Assembly (NCBI RefSeq): GCF_039542905.1 | Contig: NZ_BAABIS010000001.1 | Location: forward strand, 1 to 64,000 | Source: Kitasatospora terrestris | GTDB taxonomy: Bacteria > Actinomycetota > Actinomycetes > Streptomycetales > Streptomycetaceae | Length of the DNA stretch: 64,000 bases | Direction of reading: 5' to 3' | In this document: in pieces, positions 36,088 to 44,275 of the stretch | Numbering within the stretch: position 1 is the stretch's first letter | How the letters are laid out: the number at the start of each line of letters is the position of its first letter | Program-made: the position numbers and the translations under genes | The notes under the pieces: model-generated | The model's database searches: none | Told to the model about the DNA's origin: nothing | The model's input: only the letters and a program-made list of their open reading frames with translations

Positions 36088-36185
36088 ATCGGATGTCTCA
36101 CTCAACCGCCCGGGAGCTCTGTCCGTTTCTCCCCGGCCCACGACCGCTGGCCGTCACCCGATCGGTGGCCGCCCTGAAAACGCTC
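36088..36185 (-). mobile_element. Solitary left end of an IS-E relative
   Basis: Read on the minus strand, the end TGAGCGTTTTCAGGGCGG is followed by CACCGATCGGGTGACGG and a GCGGTTGAGTGAGACATC segment. These match the left 100 bp of IS-E with differences. The transposase is absent. It directly abuts IS-E copy 2 through an AAT triplet. Confidence 0.65.
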
Positions 36186-36188
36186 AAT

Positions 36189-37073
36189 GAGCATTTTCAG
36201 CGTTGCCTCTCCAGGGTGAGGACCGCCCTGGCGGCTGACGTGAGCCAGTTGGGGCTGCAGCGGGCGTGTCGGAAGATGCGCCAATGCTTGAGGGTGGCGA
36301 CGCCGCGCTCGACCGGACAGCGGAGCCTGGCATGGGCCTTGTTCAGGGACCTCTCCTTCGCGGTCAGCTCGCGTTTGGGCCGGCGGCGAACCGGAACGGC
36401 GACGCCTGGGCCGGCTCCGGTATAGGCCAGATCCGCGAGCGCCGGGATCCGCAGCCGGGCGCAGGTCTCGACGATCCGGTGGTGCCGGGCCGCGGTCAGG
36501 TCGTGGATTCGGCCCGGCAGCGGTCGTGAGATCCACGCGAGCTTGCCAACGGGATTGGTGATGACCTGCAGGTTCACGCCGTGGCGGCGGTGCTTGCCGC
36601 TGTAATCGGCACGGCCGTCGCCGACCCGGTCGCACTCGGCCAGGGTGCCGTCGACCAGTACGTATGCCCCGTCCGTCTCGCGAAGGGCCCGGGTCAGCCC
36701 CGGCGCCTTGCGGGCGAGATGCCCGGTCACCGCACGAACGTAGGCGTGGGCCGTACCCACGCTGATCCCGAACCCGGCCGCGATCTGCGCGAGCGTGTCG
36801 TGCTTGCGCAGGTACACCAGCGCGACGATCGCGCGTTGCGACGGCCGGAGCTTGCAGCGCCGGTCACCCTCACGGGTGACAATCAGCATGGTGACCCACT
36901 CCACCAGCGCGTGCGGCAGGTCAAGTGATGCAGGATAGACAACCAACGAGGCTCTCCGGCCACCGAGTTGAGACGTCAGACATCTCACTCAACCGCCGGA
37001 GAGCCTCGCTCGTTTCGCTGCCCGCTGACGTCACCCAGCCGTCACCCGATCGGTGCCCGCGCTGAAAACGCTC
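36189..37073 (-). mobile_element. IS-E copy 2, complete, AAT target duplication
   Basis: Same element as 18974-19860 in opposite orientation. Counting the element from GAGC, it is flanked by AAT at 36186-36188 and 37074-37076, a 3-bp duplication. IS-D is inserted at the right-hand AAT. Confidence 0.85.
36197..36988 (-). CDS. IS-E transposase, second copy
   Basis: 263 aa, identical in protein sequence to the copy at 19060-19851, with the same HTH and DDE motifs. Identity implies very recent transposition or gene conversion. Confidence 0.9.
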   Translation of the reverse strand: MRCLTSQLGGRRASLVVYPASLDLPHALVEWVTMLIVTREGDRRCKLRPSQRAIVALVYLRKHDTLAQIAAGFGISVGTAHAYVRAVTGHLARKAPGLTRALRETDGAYVLVDGTLAECDRVGDGRADYSGKHRRHGVNLQVITNPVGKLAWISRPLPGRIHDLTAARHHRIVETCARLRIPALADLAYTGAGPGVAVPVRRRPKRELTAKERSLNKAHARLRCPVERGVATLKHWRIFRHARCSPNWLTSAARAVLTLERQR

Positions 37074-37076
37074 AAT

Positions 37077-37974
37077 GAACCTCTTTCATCTTGAGTTTTC
37101 GCAGCTGAGGAGGGTGTGGACGGCAGCGACGAGCGGGCCGATGCGGTTGGTCGAACAGCGGGCTTTGCGGAAGATCCGCCATGACTTGAGTCGGGCGAAG
37201 GCGCGTTCACCGGGTGCCCTGAGCCGGGCATGGTCGCGGTTGTACTGCTTGTAGTGTTCGGGCAGTTCGTCGTGGCGGTAGTAGGGAGTGCGGACGGTCG
37301 CGCCGGCGCCCTGGTAGGCGCGGTCGGCGAGAACCAGGATCTGCCGGGTCAGGCAGGCCTGGACGATGCCGTGGGCTCGGGCGGCGGTGAGATCGTGGGT
37401 GCGGCCGGGCAGAGCTCGGGAGAACCACAACGGCGTGCCGTCCGGAGTGGCGAGGACCTGCACGTTCATCCCGTGCTTCCGGTGCTTCTGCGAGTAGTAC
37501 GGCTCGTCCGCGGCGATCCGGTCGGTCGGGATCAGCGTTCCGTCGACGATCACGAAGTCGCCCTCACCCAGACCCACCAGCGCCTCGCGCAGGCCCGGTG
37601 CCCAGGCGGCCAGAAGCTCGACGGTCTCGTCGACGTACCGCCAGGCGGTCGCCTGCGACACCCCGAAGCCGGCTCCCAACTGTGCGAGGGTCTCGTTCTT
37701 CCGAAGATGGGCCAGGGTGAGCAGGGCCTGCTTGAAGCAGCTCAAGCGCCGCCAACGCGAATGCAGTTCACGCCTTCGGGCGTAGATCAGCCACGAGACG
37801 TGCTCAACGAGCTCGTGCGGGACATCGAGCATGGCAGGATACGAGACCAAGCGAGGCTCCTCGGGCGAAGCGCGGTGCGTAGAGAACACCAGCGCAACGA
37901 CCAGGAGCCTCGCCTGTTACTCCACCTGTTCTGACCAGCCATTTCACCCCGCCGGGACAGGATGAAAGAGGTTC
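37077..37974 (-). mobile_element. IS-D (IS5-like), complete, AAT target duplication
   Basis: Ends GAACCTCTTTCATC and its exact complement, flanked by AAT at 37074-37076 and 37975-37977. It is about 898 bp and shares one AAT with IS-E copy 2, so one element inserted at the edge of the other. Confidence 0.85.
37086..37889 (-). CDS. IS-D transposase (IS5-like DDE)
   Basis: 267 aa. HTH LAQLGAGFGVSQATAWRYVD, then VDGTLIPTDRI, VLADRAYQGAG and APGERAFARLKSWRIFRKAR, the DDE triad. It is the same group as IS-E but only distantly similar. The natural start may be a few codons in (VSYPAMLDVPHELVEHV). Full length and apparently intact. Confidence 0.9.
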   Translation of the reverse strand: MFSTHRASPEEPRLVSYPAMLDVPHELVEHVSWLIYARRRELHSRWRRLSCFKQALLTLAHLRKNETLAQLGAGFGVSQATAWRYVDETVELLAAWAPGLREALVGLGEGDFVIVDGTLIPTDRIAADEPYYSQKHRKHGMNVQVLATPDGTPLWFSRALPGRTHDLTAARAHGIVQACLTRQILVLADRAYQGAGATVRTPYYRHDELPEHYKQYNRDHARLRAPGERAFARLKSWRIFRKARCSTNRIGPLVAAVHTLLSCENSR

Positions 37975-37977
37975 AAT

Positions 37978-38322
37978 GACACGCGCGAGGCACCACGCGA
38001 GTCCCCGGGACCCCATCCCATGCCTCGCACGACGAATTCAACATATCGACGCTGTCGACACCGAGAAGCCTCCCCGCCTCGCGCGAGGCGGGGAGTTCCA
38101 TGCCCCCGGCGGCTCGGCGGCGGGCACCCGGCGGTCGTCGCGACCGAGGCCGGCGTCCAGCAGGTCGCCGCGAGGGCCGGGCACCTCGACGCCACCGGCG
38201 GATGCCACGCGATCAAAGTCGGCGGACGCACGATCGATGCCTCACGCGCCGATGCACGGCCGGAACCGGGCCGCGTGGCGTTCCGACCCTCCTCGGGCGC
38301 TGTCGGGAATTCATGGATGGAC
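37978..38322. other. Gap holding a GC-rich palindrome
   Basis: No gene supported. The palindrome at 38070-38095 is preceded by ACCGAGAAGC, a context seen at right ends of IS200/IS605-type (TnpB) elements, so this may be the trace of one. Confidence 0.35.
38070..38095. repeat. 26-bp GC palindrome
   Basis: CTCCCCGCCTCGC joined to GCGAGGCGGGGAG without a spacer. It could be a terminator, or the subterminal hairpin of an IS605-type relic. Confidence 0.45.
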
Positions 38323-38364
38323 AATGAAATTCCCGGCCTCATGAAGGTGGCCGGGAATTTCATT
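38323..38364 (-). terminator. Hairpin terminator of the Rpf-like gene
   Basis: 16-bp perfect stem AATGAAATTCCCGGCC with a 10-nt loop, about 135 bp downstream of the minus-strand stop at 38500. Confidence 0.6.
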
Positions 38365-38498
38365 GCTGGCGACACGGAGGCCGCCCATCGATCCGATCGG
38401 CAGCCCGAGCGGGGCGTACGGACAGCTTTGGCTGCGCTTTCGAAGCCTGGGCCTACCGTGTCTTCTCGGGAGTCCGGCTGGCGTTTCAGGTTGGTTCG

Positions 38499-39167
38499 GT
38501 TACCACTGGCCGATGACGGGGATGTCGCCGTTCACGCCGTAGCGGGGGCTGCTGTAGACGCCGCCGCCGTCGAAGGTCGCCTCGATGAAGTCGGAGTACT
38601 GGGCGCGGTAGACGCCGACCTCGTCACGGCCGTCGCCGTCCCAGTCGCCCTTGATCGGAGCGTCACCCGGGTTGCCGTACTTGAAGTTGTGGGTGGTCGT
38701 GGTGCCGCCGGTGGTGGAGTCCGTCATCGCGAAGGTCTGGTCCGACGGCCGGTAGATCCCGACGGTGTCCTTCCCGTCGCCGTTCCAGTCGCCCACGATC
38801 GGCTTGTCGCCCAGGACGCCCAGCTTGACGTGGTACACCTCGGTCGCGTTGTCGTCGTTGGTCAGGTAGAACGTCTGGTCCGACGGCCGGTACACACCGA
38901 TGCTGTCGACACCGTCACCGTTCCAGTCCCCCACCAGCGGCACATCGCCCGGGTTCCCGTACTTCGGCTGCTTCACCGCGGTCGAGTTGTTGTCGGTCAG
39001 GTAGAACTTCTGGTCCGACGGCCGGTACACACCGAACGTGTCCTTCCCGTCCCCGTTCCAGTCACCCGACAACGGCACATCACCGTTCGCACCGAACGAC
39101 GCGTAACCACCATTGCTCAGATAGAACGTCGCATTCGACGGCCGGAACACACCCACCGACGACGCGG
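38499..39167. repeat. 669-bp direct repeat, copy 1
   Basis: Encodes the FG-GAP-like module and is apparently base-identical to 39635-40303, in the same orientation. The limits are the stop codon on one side and the GACGCGG junction on the other. Confidence 0.9.
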
Positions 39168-39540
39168 CGGCCGGATAGGGGTTGGTGCGGTCGGTGTCGA
39201 GGCCGGTGTTCGGCCAGCACTCCCAGGCATGGTAGCCCTGCGGGCCGTTGAGGACCTTCTCCGCTATGAGGATCTGCTGCTGCTTGGTCGCCTGGTGGGG
39301 GTAGGCGGCGTACTGGGTGCCCCCGTAGCCCTGCCAGGTGGGGAGGTCGAACTGCAGACCGCCGTAGTGGGCGTTGCCGGTGTTGGCGGCCCAGTTGCCG
39401 CTGCTCTCGCACTGGGCGACCTTGTCCCAGGTGGCGACGGACGCTGCTTGGGCGGGGCCGGCGCAGATGGCGAGTGCGGTGGTGGCGATGCCGAGGGCCA
39501 CAGCGGCGGCGGCAGCGGTGCGGGTCTTCTTGCGGATCAT
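38500..39540 (-). CDS. Secreted Rpf-like transglycosylase with FG-GAP-like repeats
   Basis: 346 aa. A signal peptide (1-33, ...CAGPAQAAS) precedes a resuscitation-promoting-factor domain (34-110: WDKVAQCESSGNW with catalytic Glu45, GGLQFDLPTWQGYGG, KVLNGPQGYHAWECW), a lysozyme-like fold that cuts peptidoglycan glycan strands. Residues about 127-346 are five repeats of the form GDWNGDGKDTxGVYRPSDQxFYLT, FG-GAP/VCBS-like and probably wall- or sugar-binding. That module is encoded by DNA identical to part of the next gene. In relatives a LysM domain is common in this position; here it is replaced. Confidence 0.85.
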   Translation of the reverse strand: MIRKKTRTAAAAAVALGIATTALAICAGPAQAASVATWDKVAQCESSGNWAANTGNAHYGGLQFDLPTWQGYGGTQYAAYPHQATKQQQILIAEKVLNGPQGYHAWECWPNTGLDTDRTNPYPAAASSVGVFRPSNATFYLSNGGYASFGANGDVPLSGDWNGDGKDTFGVYRPSDQKFYLTDNNSTAVKQPKYGNPGDVPLVGDWNGDGVDSIGVYRPSDQTFYLTNDDNATEVYHVKLGVLGDKPIVGDWNGDGKDTVGIYRPSDQTFAMTDSTTGGTTTTHNFKYGNPGDAPIKGDWDGDGRDEVGVYRAQYSDFIEATFDGGGVYSSPRYGVNGDIPVIGQW

Positions 39541-39634
39541 CAGCGGGTCCTCTGCGGAAGGCTGGTCGGGGCGCGGGGCAGGAGGGAGCGCGCAGCGGCG
39601 GTGGTGCCGCCGCGCGCTTCACGAGGGGGACTGG

Positions 39635-40303
39635 GTTACCACTGGCCGATGACGGGGATGTCGCCGTTCACGCCGTAGCGGGGGCTGCTGTAGACGCCGC
39701 CGCCGTCGAAGGTCGCCTCGATGAAGTCGGAGTACTGGGCGCGGTAGACGCCGACCTCGTCACGGCCGTCGCCGTCCCAGTCGCCCTTGATCGGAGCGTC
39801 ACCCGGGTTGCCGTACTTGAAGTTGTGGGTGGTCGTGGTGCCGCCGGTGGTGGAGTCCGTCATCGCGAAGGTCTGGTCCGACGGCCGGTAGATCCCGACG
39901 GTGTCCTTCCCGTCGCCGTTCCAGTCGCCCACGATCGGCTTGTCGCCCAGGACGCCCAGCTTGACGTGGTACACCTCGGTCGCGTTGTCGTCGTTGGTCA
40001 GGTAGAACGTCTGGTCCGACGGCCGGTACACACCGATGCTGTCGACACCGTCACCGTTCCAGTCCCCCACCAGCGGCACATCGCCCGGGTTCCCGTACTT
40101 CGGCTGCTTCACCGCGGTCGAGTTGTTGTCGGTCAGGTAGAACTTCTGGTCCGACGGCCGGTACACACCGAACGTGTCCTTCCCGTCCCCGTTCCAGTCA
40201 CCCGACAACGGCACATCACCGTTCGCACCGAACGACGCGTAACCACCATTGCTCAGATAGAACGTCGCATTCGACGGCCGGAACACACCCACCGACGACG
40301 CGG
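39635..40303. repeat. 669-bp direct repeat, copy 2
   Basis: Second copy of the FG-GAP-like module, offset 1136 bp from the first. The identity points to recent duplication or ongoing gene conversion between two neighbouring secreted-enzyme genes. Confidence 0.9.
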
Positions 40304-40847
40304 AGTCGACGATCTTGTTGTAGCGGCGGGCCGTGTAGGTGCTCATCTTGTGGCTGCTCAGCATGTCGTCGTTGAAGGAGGCTCCGCTGACGTGCTTGAG
40401 GGGCGTGGAGCCGAACGAGTAGTAGGAGAACGTGGTGTGGTTGCTGTCGTCCCAGTGGTCGAACAGGACGACGTGCGCGGGGCTGTCGAGGATGTCGCCC
40501 GGCTTCAGGTCACTGCGCGCGATCTCGGTGGAGTACGCAACCAGGCCGTCGGTGTTCGGGCCGTTGCTTCCGCCGGCCAGGTGCCAGGCCATGTCCACGT
40601 ACCCGCCGCAGTCAGTCCGGTACATGGTTCCGGAGGAGTCCGGGGCCGAGCCACCCTGGTCGTAGATGAGATTCTGTCCGTACCAGTACTGGGCACGGGC
40701 GATGACCTCCGAGCGGGTGATCTGGCCGCCGACGGAGGAGGCGGCGTGGGCGGCGGTGGCGGTGAACGTCGTGGTGGCGATCGCTCCCGAGGCGGTGATG
40801 GCGGCGGCCAGGGCGAAGCGGGCGATCTTGGAGCTGGCAGAAGGCAT
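39636..40847 (-). CDS. Secreted NlpC/P60-like protein with FG-GAP-like repeats
   Basis: 403 aa from ATG 40847, with AGGAG just upstream. A signal peptide (1-36) precedes an NlpC/P60-like cysteine peptidase domain (about 45-190: RAQYWYGQNLIYDQGG, Cys80 in YRTDCGGYVDMAWHLAGG, LKPGDIL, His125 in AHVVLFDHW), likely to cut peptidoglycan stem peptides. Residues about 195-403 are the same repeat module as in the downstream neighbour. Convergent function (glycan and peptide cleavage) with one shared targeting module suggests both enzymes act at the same wall site. Same strand, 95 bp apart, possibly an operon. Confidence 0.8.
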   Translation of the reverse strand: MPSASSKIARFALAAAITASGAIATTTFTATAAHAASSVGGQITRSEVIARAQYWYGQNLIYDQGGSAPDSSGTMYRTDCGGYVDMAWHLAGGSNGPNTDGLVAYSTEIARSDLKPGDILDSPAHVVLFDHWDDSNHTTFSYYSFGSTPLKHVSGASFNDDMLSSHKMSTYTARRYNKIVDSASSVGVFRPSNATFYLSNGGYASFGANGDVPLSGDWNGDGKDTFGVYRPSDQKFYLTDNNSTAVKQPKYGNPGDVPLVGDWNGDGVDSIGVYRPSDQTFYLTNDDNATEVYHVKLGVLGDKPIVGDWNGDGKDTVGIYRPSDQTFAMTDSTTGGTTTTHNFKYGNPGDAPIKGDWDGDGRDEVGVYRAQYSDFIEATFDGGGVYSSPRYGVNGDIPVIGQW

Positions 40848-41010
40848 GGCGGAATCTCCTGTGACAGAGGCGGGCGGCAGTGGCATCGGGATGCCGGAAG
40901 AAGGTGATGCGCCGGGCGGGCAGGGCGTGCGCGGGGCGGACGGCTGTCCTGCAGGAACAGCGGTCGGGTCGGCGCGGCCTGGAGCCGGCTCGCAGGCAGG
41001 TGGTGCGAGG

Positions 41011-41334
41011 TCAGCGGCCGGGCGGTGGTACCGGCGTCAGGTAGCGCCGGCGCAGCAGGGGCGAAGCCCGGTGGCTGCGGGCGATCAGGGCGTACGCGGC
41101 CGCGGCCGGCGGCGCCGGGTCGGCCGTGGGGCCGGGCCTGAGGAGGTAGAGCAGGAGATCGACCCGATCCGGCTCGACGACGCGTGCGGTGGCGTGTTGG
41201 AGTCCGTCGTCGGGCAGGGCGTGCGCCCACAGGGCGGCGAGGAGTTCGGCCTTCTCGCCGCTCGAGCCGGGCCCGGGGCGCCTGCGCTGAAGGCTGGCGT
41301 AGACGAGGTCCACGAGCGGGGTCAGCCGCCCCAA
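41011..41334 (-). CDS. Hypothetical small protein
   Basis: 107 aa from TTG 41334, or about 100 aa from GTG 41313. Helical and Leu/Ala-rich (LVDLVYASLQRRR, KAELLAALWAHALP, DLLLYLLRPG). Its beginning overlaps the stop of the small secreted peptide gene upstream, suggesting coupling. Family not recognised. Confidence 0.5.
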   Translation of the reverse strand: MGRLTPLVDLVYASLQRRRPGPGSSGEKAELLAALWAHALPDDGLQHATARVVEPDRVDLLLYLLRPGPTADPAPPAAAAYALIARSHRASPLLRRRYLTPVPPPGR

Positions 41335-41462
41335 CCGAGGCTGTCGCCGGCCACCACGGTGGTCGAGACGTTCGTGCTGGGCGCAGTGGCCGCCACGGTC
41401 GCGGTGAGCGCGGCGGTCAGGGAGAGAGCGGCGACCGCGGCGGCCCGGGCGATACGGATCAT
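41322..41462 (-). CDS. 46-aa secreted peptide
   Basis: From ATG 41462: MIRIARAAAVAALSLTAAL is a clear Sec signal, then a short mature part STTVVAGDSLGWGG. No cysteines. Too short for most gene callers. It overlaps the next gene by up to 13 bp. It could be a cell-surface or signalling peptide; there is no evidence for maturation enzymes nearby. Confidence 0.55.
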   Translation of the reverse strand: MIRIARAAAVAALSLTAALTATVAATAPSTNVSTTVVAGDSLGWGG

Positions 41463-41852
41463 GTCAGGAGTCCTCTGGCCAATTCGAAGAACGGTGGTCG
41501 GTTCCCGGTGAGGCGTCCCGCGGTTGACGCCTTGTCCGGCTGCCGCTCCGGGCTGTCTCCCTGGCGGCGATCACTAGCTTCGCCGCCCGCCCCGGACAGG
41601 CGAAAGAGATCCAGGGCGTCACCAACCGGCCAGTCCCCATCCGGACATCATGACAAGGACACGCCAAGAAGTATCCCGGAAAGTCCTTGCCTATTCCTGC
41701 GCCCACCAGAGGCCATTCAGGGCGATATGCACACACGCCAGAATTCATCGACATACCCCCTGAACTGCGACGAAGCGCAAATTAAAGATCTTGATGGGAA
41801 TCGGTCGTACTGAAAGGATGCCGACACCGTCACGTCGATCCGGGGGGATCCC
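41463..41852. promoter_or_regulatory. Divergent intergenic region
   Basis: 390 bp between the secreted-peptide genes and the regulator. A/T-rich near 41690-41815. A GGGGGG purine run lies just before the regulator ATG. No definite promoter pair could be set. Confidence 0.3.
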
Positions 41853-42824
41853 ATGCTTGAAGCACTCGGCCTGTCGACCACGGCAGCAGCGGTCTACCGC
41901 GCCATGCTCGACCACCCGCAGGACGGCGTCGACGCCCTGGCCGCCCGCTGCACACTCACCCCCGTACAGGTCCACGACAGCCTCGACGAACTCGGCGCAC
42001 TCATGCTCGTACGCGCCTCCGCCGACCGCCCCGGGCAGATGCGTGCCGTCGACCCCGCCATCGGACTCGCCGACATGGTCGCCCGCCAGGAGGCCGACCT
42101 CGCCGCCCGCCAGGCCGCCCTCGCCGCATCACGCGCCGCGGTCACCCGCATGGTCGCCGACCGCGCCGAACACCGCGCCACCCACGGCGAACGCCTCCTC
42201 GGCATGGACGCCATCCACGCCCGCCTCGAACACATGGGCCGCACAGCCACCTTCGAAGTCCTCGCCGTCCAGCCCGGCAACCAGCACCCCGAAGACCTCC
42301 ACGCCTCCCGCCCCGCCGACACCGAAGCCCTCGCCCGCGGCGTGGCCATGCGCACCCTCTACCAGGACGCCACCCGCCACCAGCCCCACACCGCCGCCTA
42401 CGCCCACTGGCTCCTCAGCCACGGCGGCGAAGTCCGCACCGCCCCCACCATCCCCCAACGACTCATCATCACCGACCGCGCCCAGGCACTTGTCCCCATC
42501 GACCCCACCGACAACCGAAAAGGCGCCCTCCACATCACCGAACCCGGAATCCTCACCGCCCTCACCGACCTCTTCGAACAAGCCTGGAACACCGCCATCC
42601 CCCTCGGCGCCACCCAACCCGGCGACCCCGACACCGGACTCACCCCCACCGAACGCCACCTCCTGCGCCTGCTCGGCACCGGAGCCACCGACGACACCGC
42701 CGGCCAACGCCTCGGCATCTCCACCCGCACCGTCCGCCGCCACATGGCCTCCATCATGGAACGCCTCGACGCCACCAGCCGCTTCGAAGCCGGCATCAAA
42801 GCCACCCACAAAGGCTGGCTCTGA
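41853..42824 (+). CDS. LuxR-type transcriptional regulator with TrmB-like N-terminus
   Basis: 323 aa from ATG 41853. The N-terminus (LGLSTTAAAVYRAMLDHPQD, LTPVQVHDSLDELGAL) is a TrmB-like winged helix and the middle a ligand-type region. Residues about 255-320 are a LuxR/GerE helix-turn-helix (LTPTERHLLRLLGTGATDDT, LGISTRTVRRHMASIMERL). This layout is common among orphan streptomycete regulators. It is divergent from the cell-wall enzyme cluster and may control it. Third codon positions are almost all C. Confidence 0.8.
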   Translation: MLEALGLSTTAAAVYRAMLDHPQDGVDALAARCTLTPVQVHDSLDELGALMLVRASADRPGQMRAVDPAIGLADMVARQEADLAARQAALAASRAAVTRMVADRAEHRATHGERLLGMDAIHARLEHMGRTATFEVLAVQPGNQHPEDLHASRPADTEALARGVAMRTLYQDATRHQPHTAAYAHWLLSHGGEVRTAPTIPQRLIITDRAQALVPIDPTDNRKGALHITEPGILTALTDLFEQAWNTAIPLGATQPGDPDTGLTPTERHLLRLLGTGATDDTAGQRLGISTRTVRRHMASIMERLDATSRFEAGIKATHKGWL

Positions 42825-42927
42825 CCAGGCCCCACCCATTCCAGCGAGCCCGACTGCAGCCACGCGCCGGGTAAGCGCCCCGGGGCGAATCGGCAGGCGC
42901 ACAACAGGACAACCGACAAGACACCCC

Positions 42928-42999
42928 ACACGGCGCCCGGCACGGCGCCCGGCACGGCGTCCGGCACGGCGCCCGGCACGGCGCCCGGCACGGCGTCCG
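42928..42999. repeat. 12-bp tandem repeat, six copies
   Basis: Unit CACGGCGCCCGG with CACGGCGTCCGG variants. It is flanked by copies of a CGACAAGACACC-like sequence (42914 and 42998). Non-coding as far as I can tell; length variation by slippage is likely. Confidence 0.7.
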
Positions 43000-43072
43000 A
43001 CAAGACACCTCGCACGATGCGGCCGCCCGGCCACCGGGGCCGTCGGCCGCAGGCGATGGCGGTGGCGGTGGC

Positions 43073-44272
43073 TCAGGTGGCCAGCCGGTCGAGAGCGGCG
43101 CGCAGCAGGGAGATGGCGTGGGGGGCGTCCCGGGAGAGCCAGGGCCGGCGGTCGGTGGCGTCGACGACTTGGCGGCCCTGGATGTTGGTGGCCCAGCCGC
43201 CGCCGGTGTCCTGGGCGATCCAGCCGAACAGGACCCGGTCGGTCCGGTGTACCGCGTACACGCCGGGCTCGCAGTCCCAGCCCTCGACCAGGAGGTCGGT
43301 GTCGGGGACGGTCCAGGTGGAGGTCGGGTGGCCGAGGCCGCGGGCGGCCGGAGAGGTGGCGGTGCAGTCGGCGGCGAGCGCCAGGCGCAGCTGCCCGGGA
43401 ACCGCCGGGACCGCAGCGGGCACCGCTGTCCCACGACACGGCGTCCTGCGGACCGGCGGGTGCGCGAACACCGGAGCGCGCCGCGGGGGCGGTTGCTGCC
43501 AGAGCAGCGCCAGCCGTTGCGGGTGCGGTGTCGAAGTCGAGGACGACTCGATTCGACGCGCGAGGAAGTGAGCTCCGCTTCCGGCGCCTCGCCGGAAGCG
43601 GGCGATTCAACGCGCGAGGAAATGAGTTCGGCGACCGGCGTCTCGCCGACAGCGGATGATTCGACGCGCAACAGAACAAGGAACGGGCCGCCCCGCTCGA
43701 CAGCCGGAGAGGGGTCGCCGCCCGTGGCGGGTGATTCGACGCGCGACGGAACAAGGTGCGCAGCGCCCGTGCCGGCCGTCGGGGCGGCGCCGGGCAGAGC
43801 TGCAGTTTCGACGCGCGAGGAAGTGAGCTCGGCGGCCGGAGCGCCGGCGGCGCCACGCTCGGCGCGCAGCCGCGCGGTGGCCATCTCGTAGCGCAGGTAG
43901 CCGGCCTGGCGCAGGATCCGCTGGGCGGCACCCTCCAGCTGCGTCTCCAGCATGGCCAGCGCCTGGATACAGCGCGGATCATCGCCCTCGCCGCGACGGG
44001 CCTGCTCCAGGCGCTCGAGGAACCGGGCGGCACTACGCTAGACAGCGACGGCGAGCTCCAGGAACCGGTCGTCGCCCGCCGCTCCGGTGTCGCTTGTTTC
44101 GACGCGCGAGGCAATGAGGGCATCCGCGACGGCGTCCTGCTGGTGCATCTCGCGGCGGCGGCGGTAGGCCCTGGAGGAGCAGGAGCGGCCGCAGTAGACC
44201 GGGTGCCGGCCCAGCCCGGTGGAGCGCAGCCCGGCCCCGCACTCCGCGCAGCCGGGAGCCGGCAGTTGCTTC
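43073..44272 (-). pseudogene. Zinc-ribbon protein with SSRVE repeats, broken by stop, frameshift and IS
   Basis: One decayed gene read in pieces. It opens with CAECGAGLRSTGLGRHPVYC and GRSCSSRAYRRRR (a zinc ribbon). An in-frame TAG follows at 44038-44040, after which the same frame continues (RSAARFLERLEQARRGEGDD, MLETQLEGAAQRILRQAGYL). Then come six copies of a 24-bp repeat encoding E-L-T-S-S-R-V-E, at minus-strand sites 44098, 43807, 43735, 43660, 43606 and 43552. A frameshift near 43545 leads to the natural tail LVEGWDCEPGVYAVHRTDRV, WIAQDTGGGWATNIQGRQVV, ending at 43073. The 5' end is cut by the IS-B/IS-A junction at 44272. A relative is decayed at 53030-53360. Confidence 0.65.
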
Positions 44273-44275
44273 TCA

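Noticed and set aside
42928..42999. Tandem 12-mers as plasmid iterons
   Set aside because: No replication initiator gene adjoins, units are low-complexity GC and contiguous, more like slippage.
44038..44040. In-frame TAG as a recoded amino acid
   Set aside because: No pyrrolysine or suppressor machinery visible, and the same gene also has a frameshift and an IS cut, so simple decay is more likely.
43552..44121. Regularly spaced ~24-bp repeats resembling a CRISPR array
   Set aside because: Spacings are all multiples of three, the repeats lie in one natural reading frame, the intervening sequence codes for protein, and no cas gene is present.
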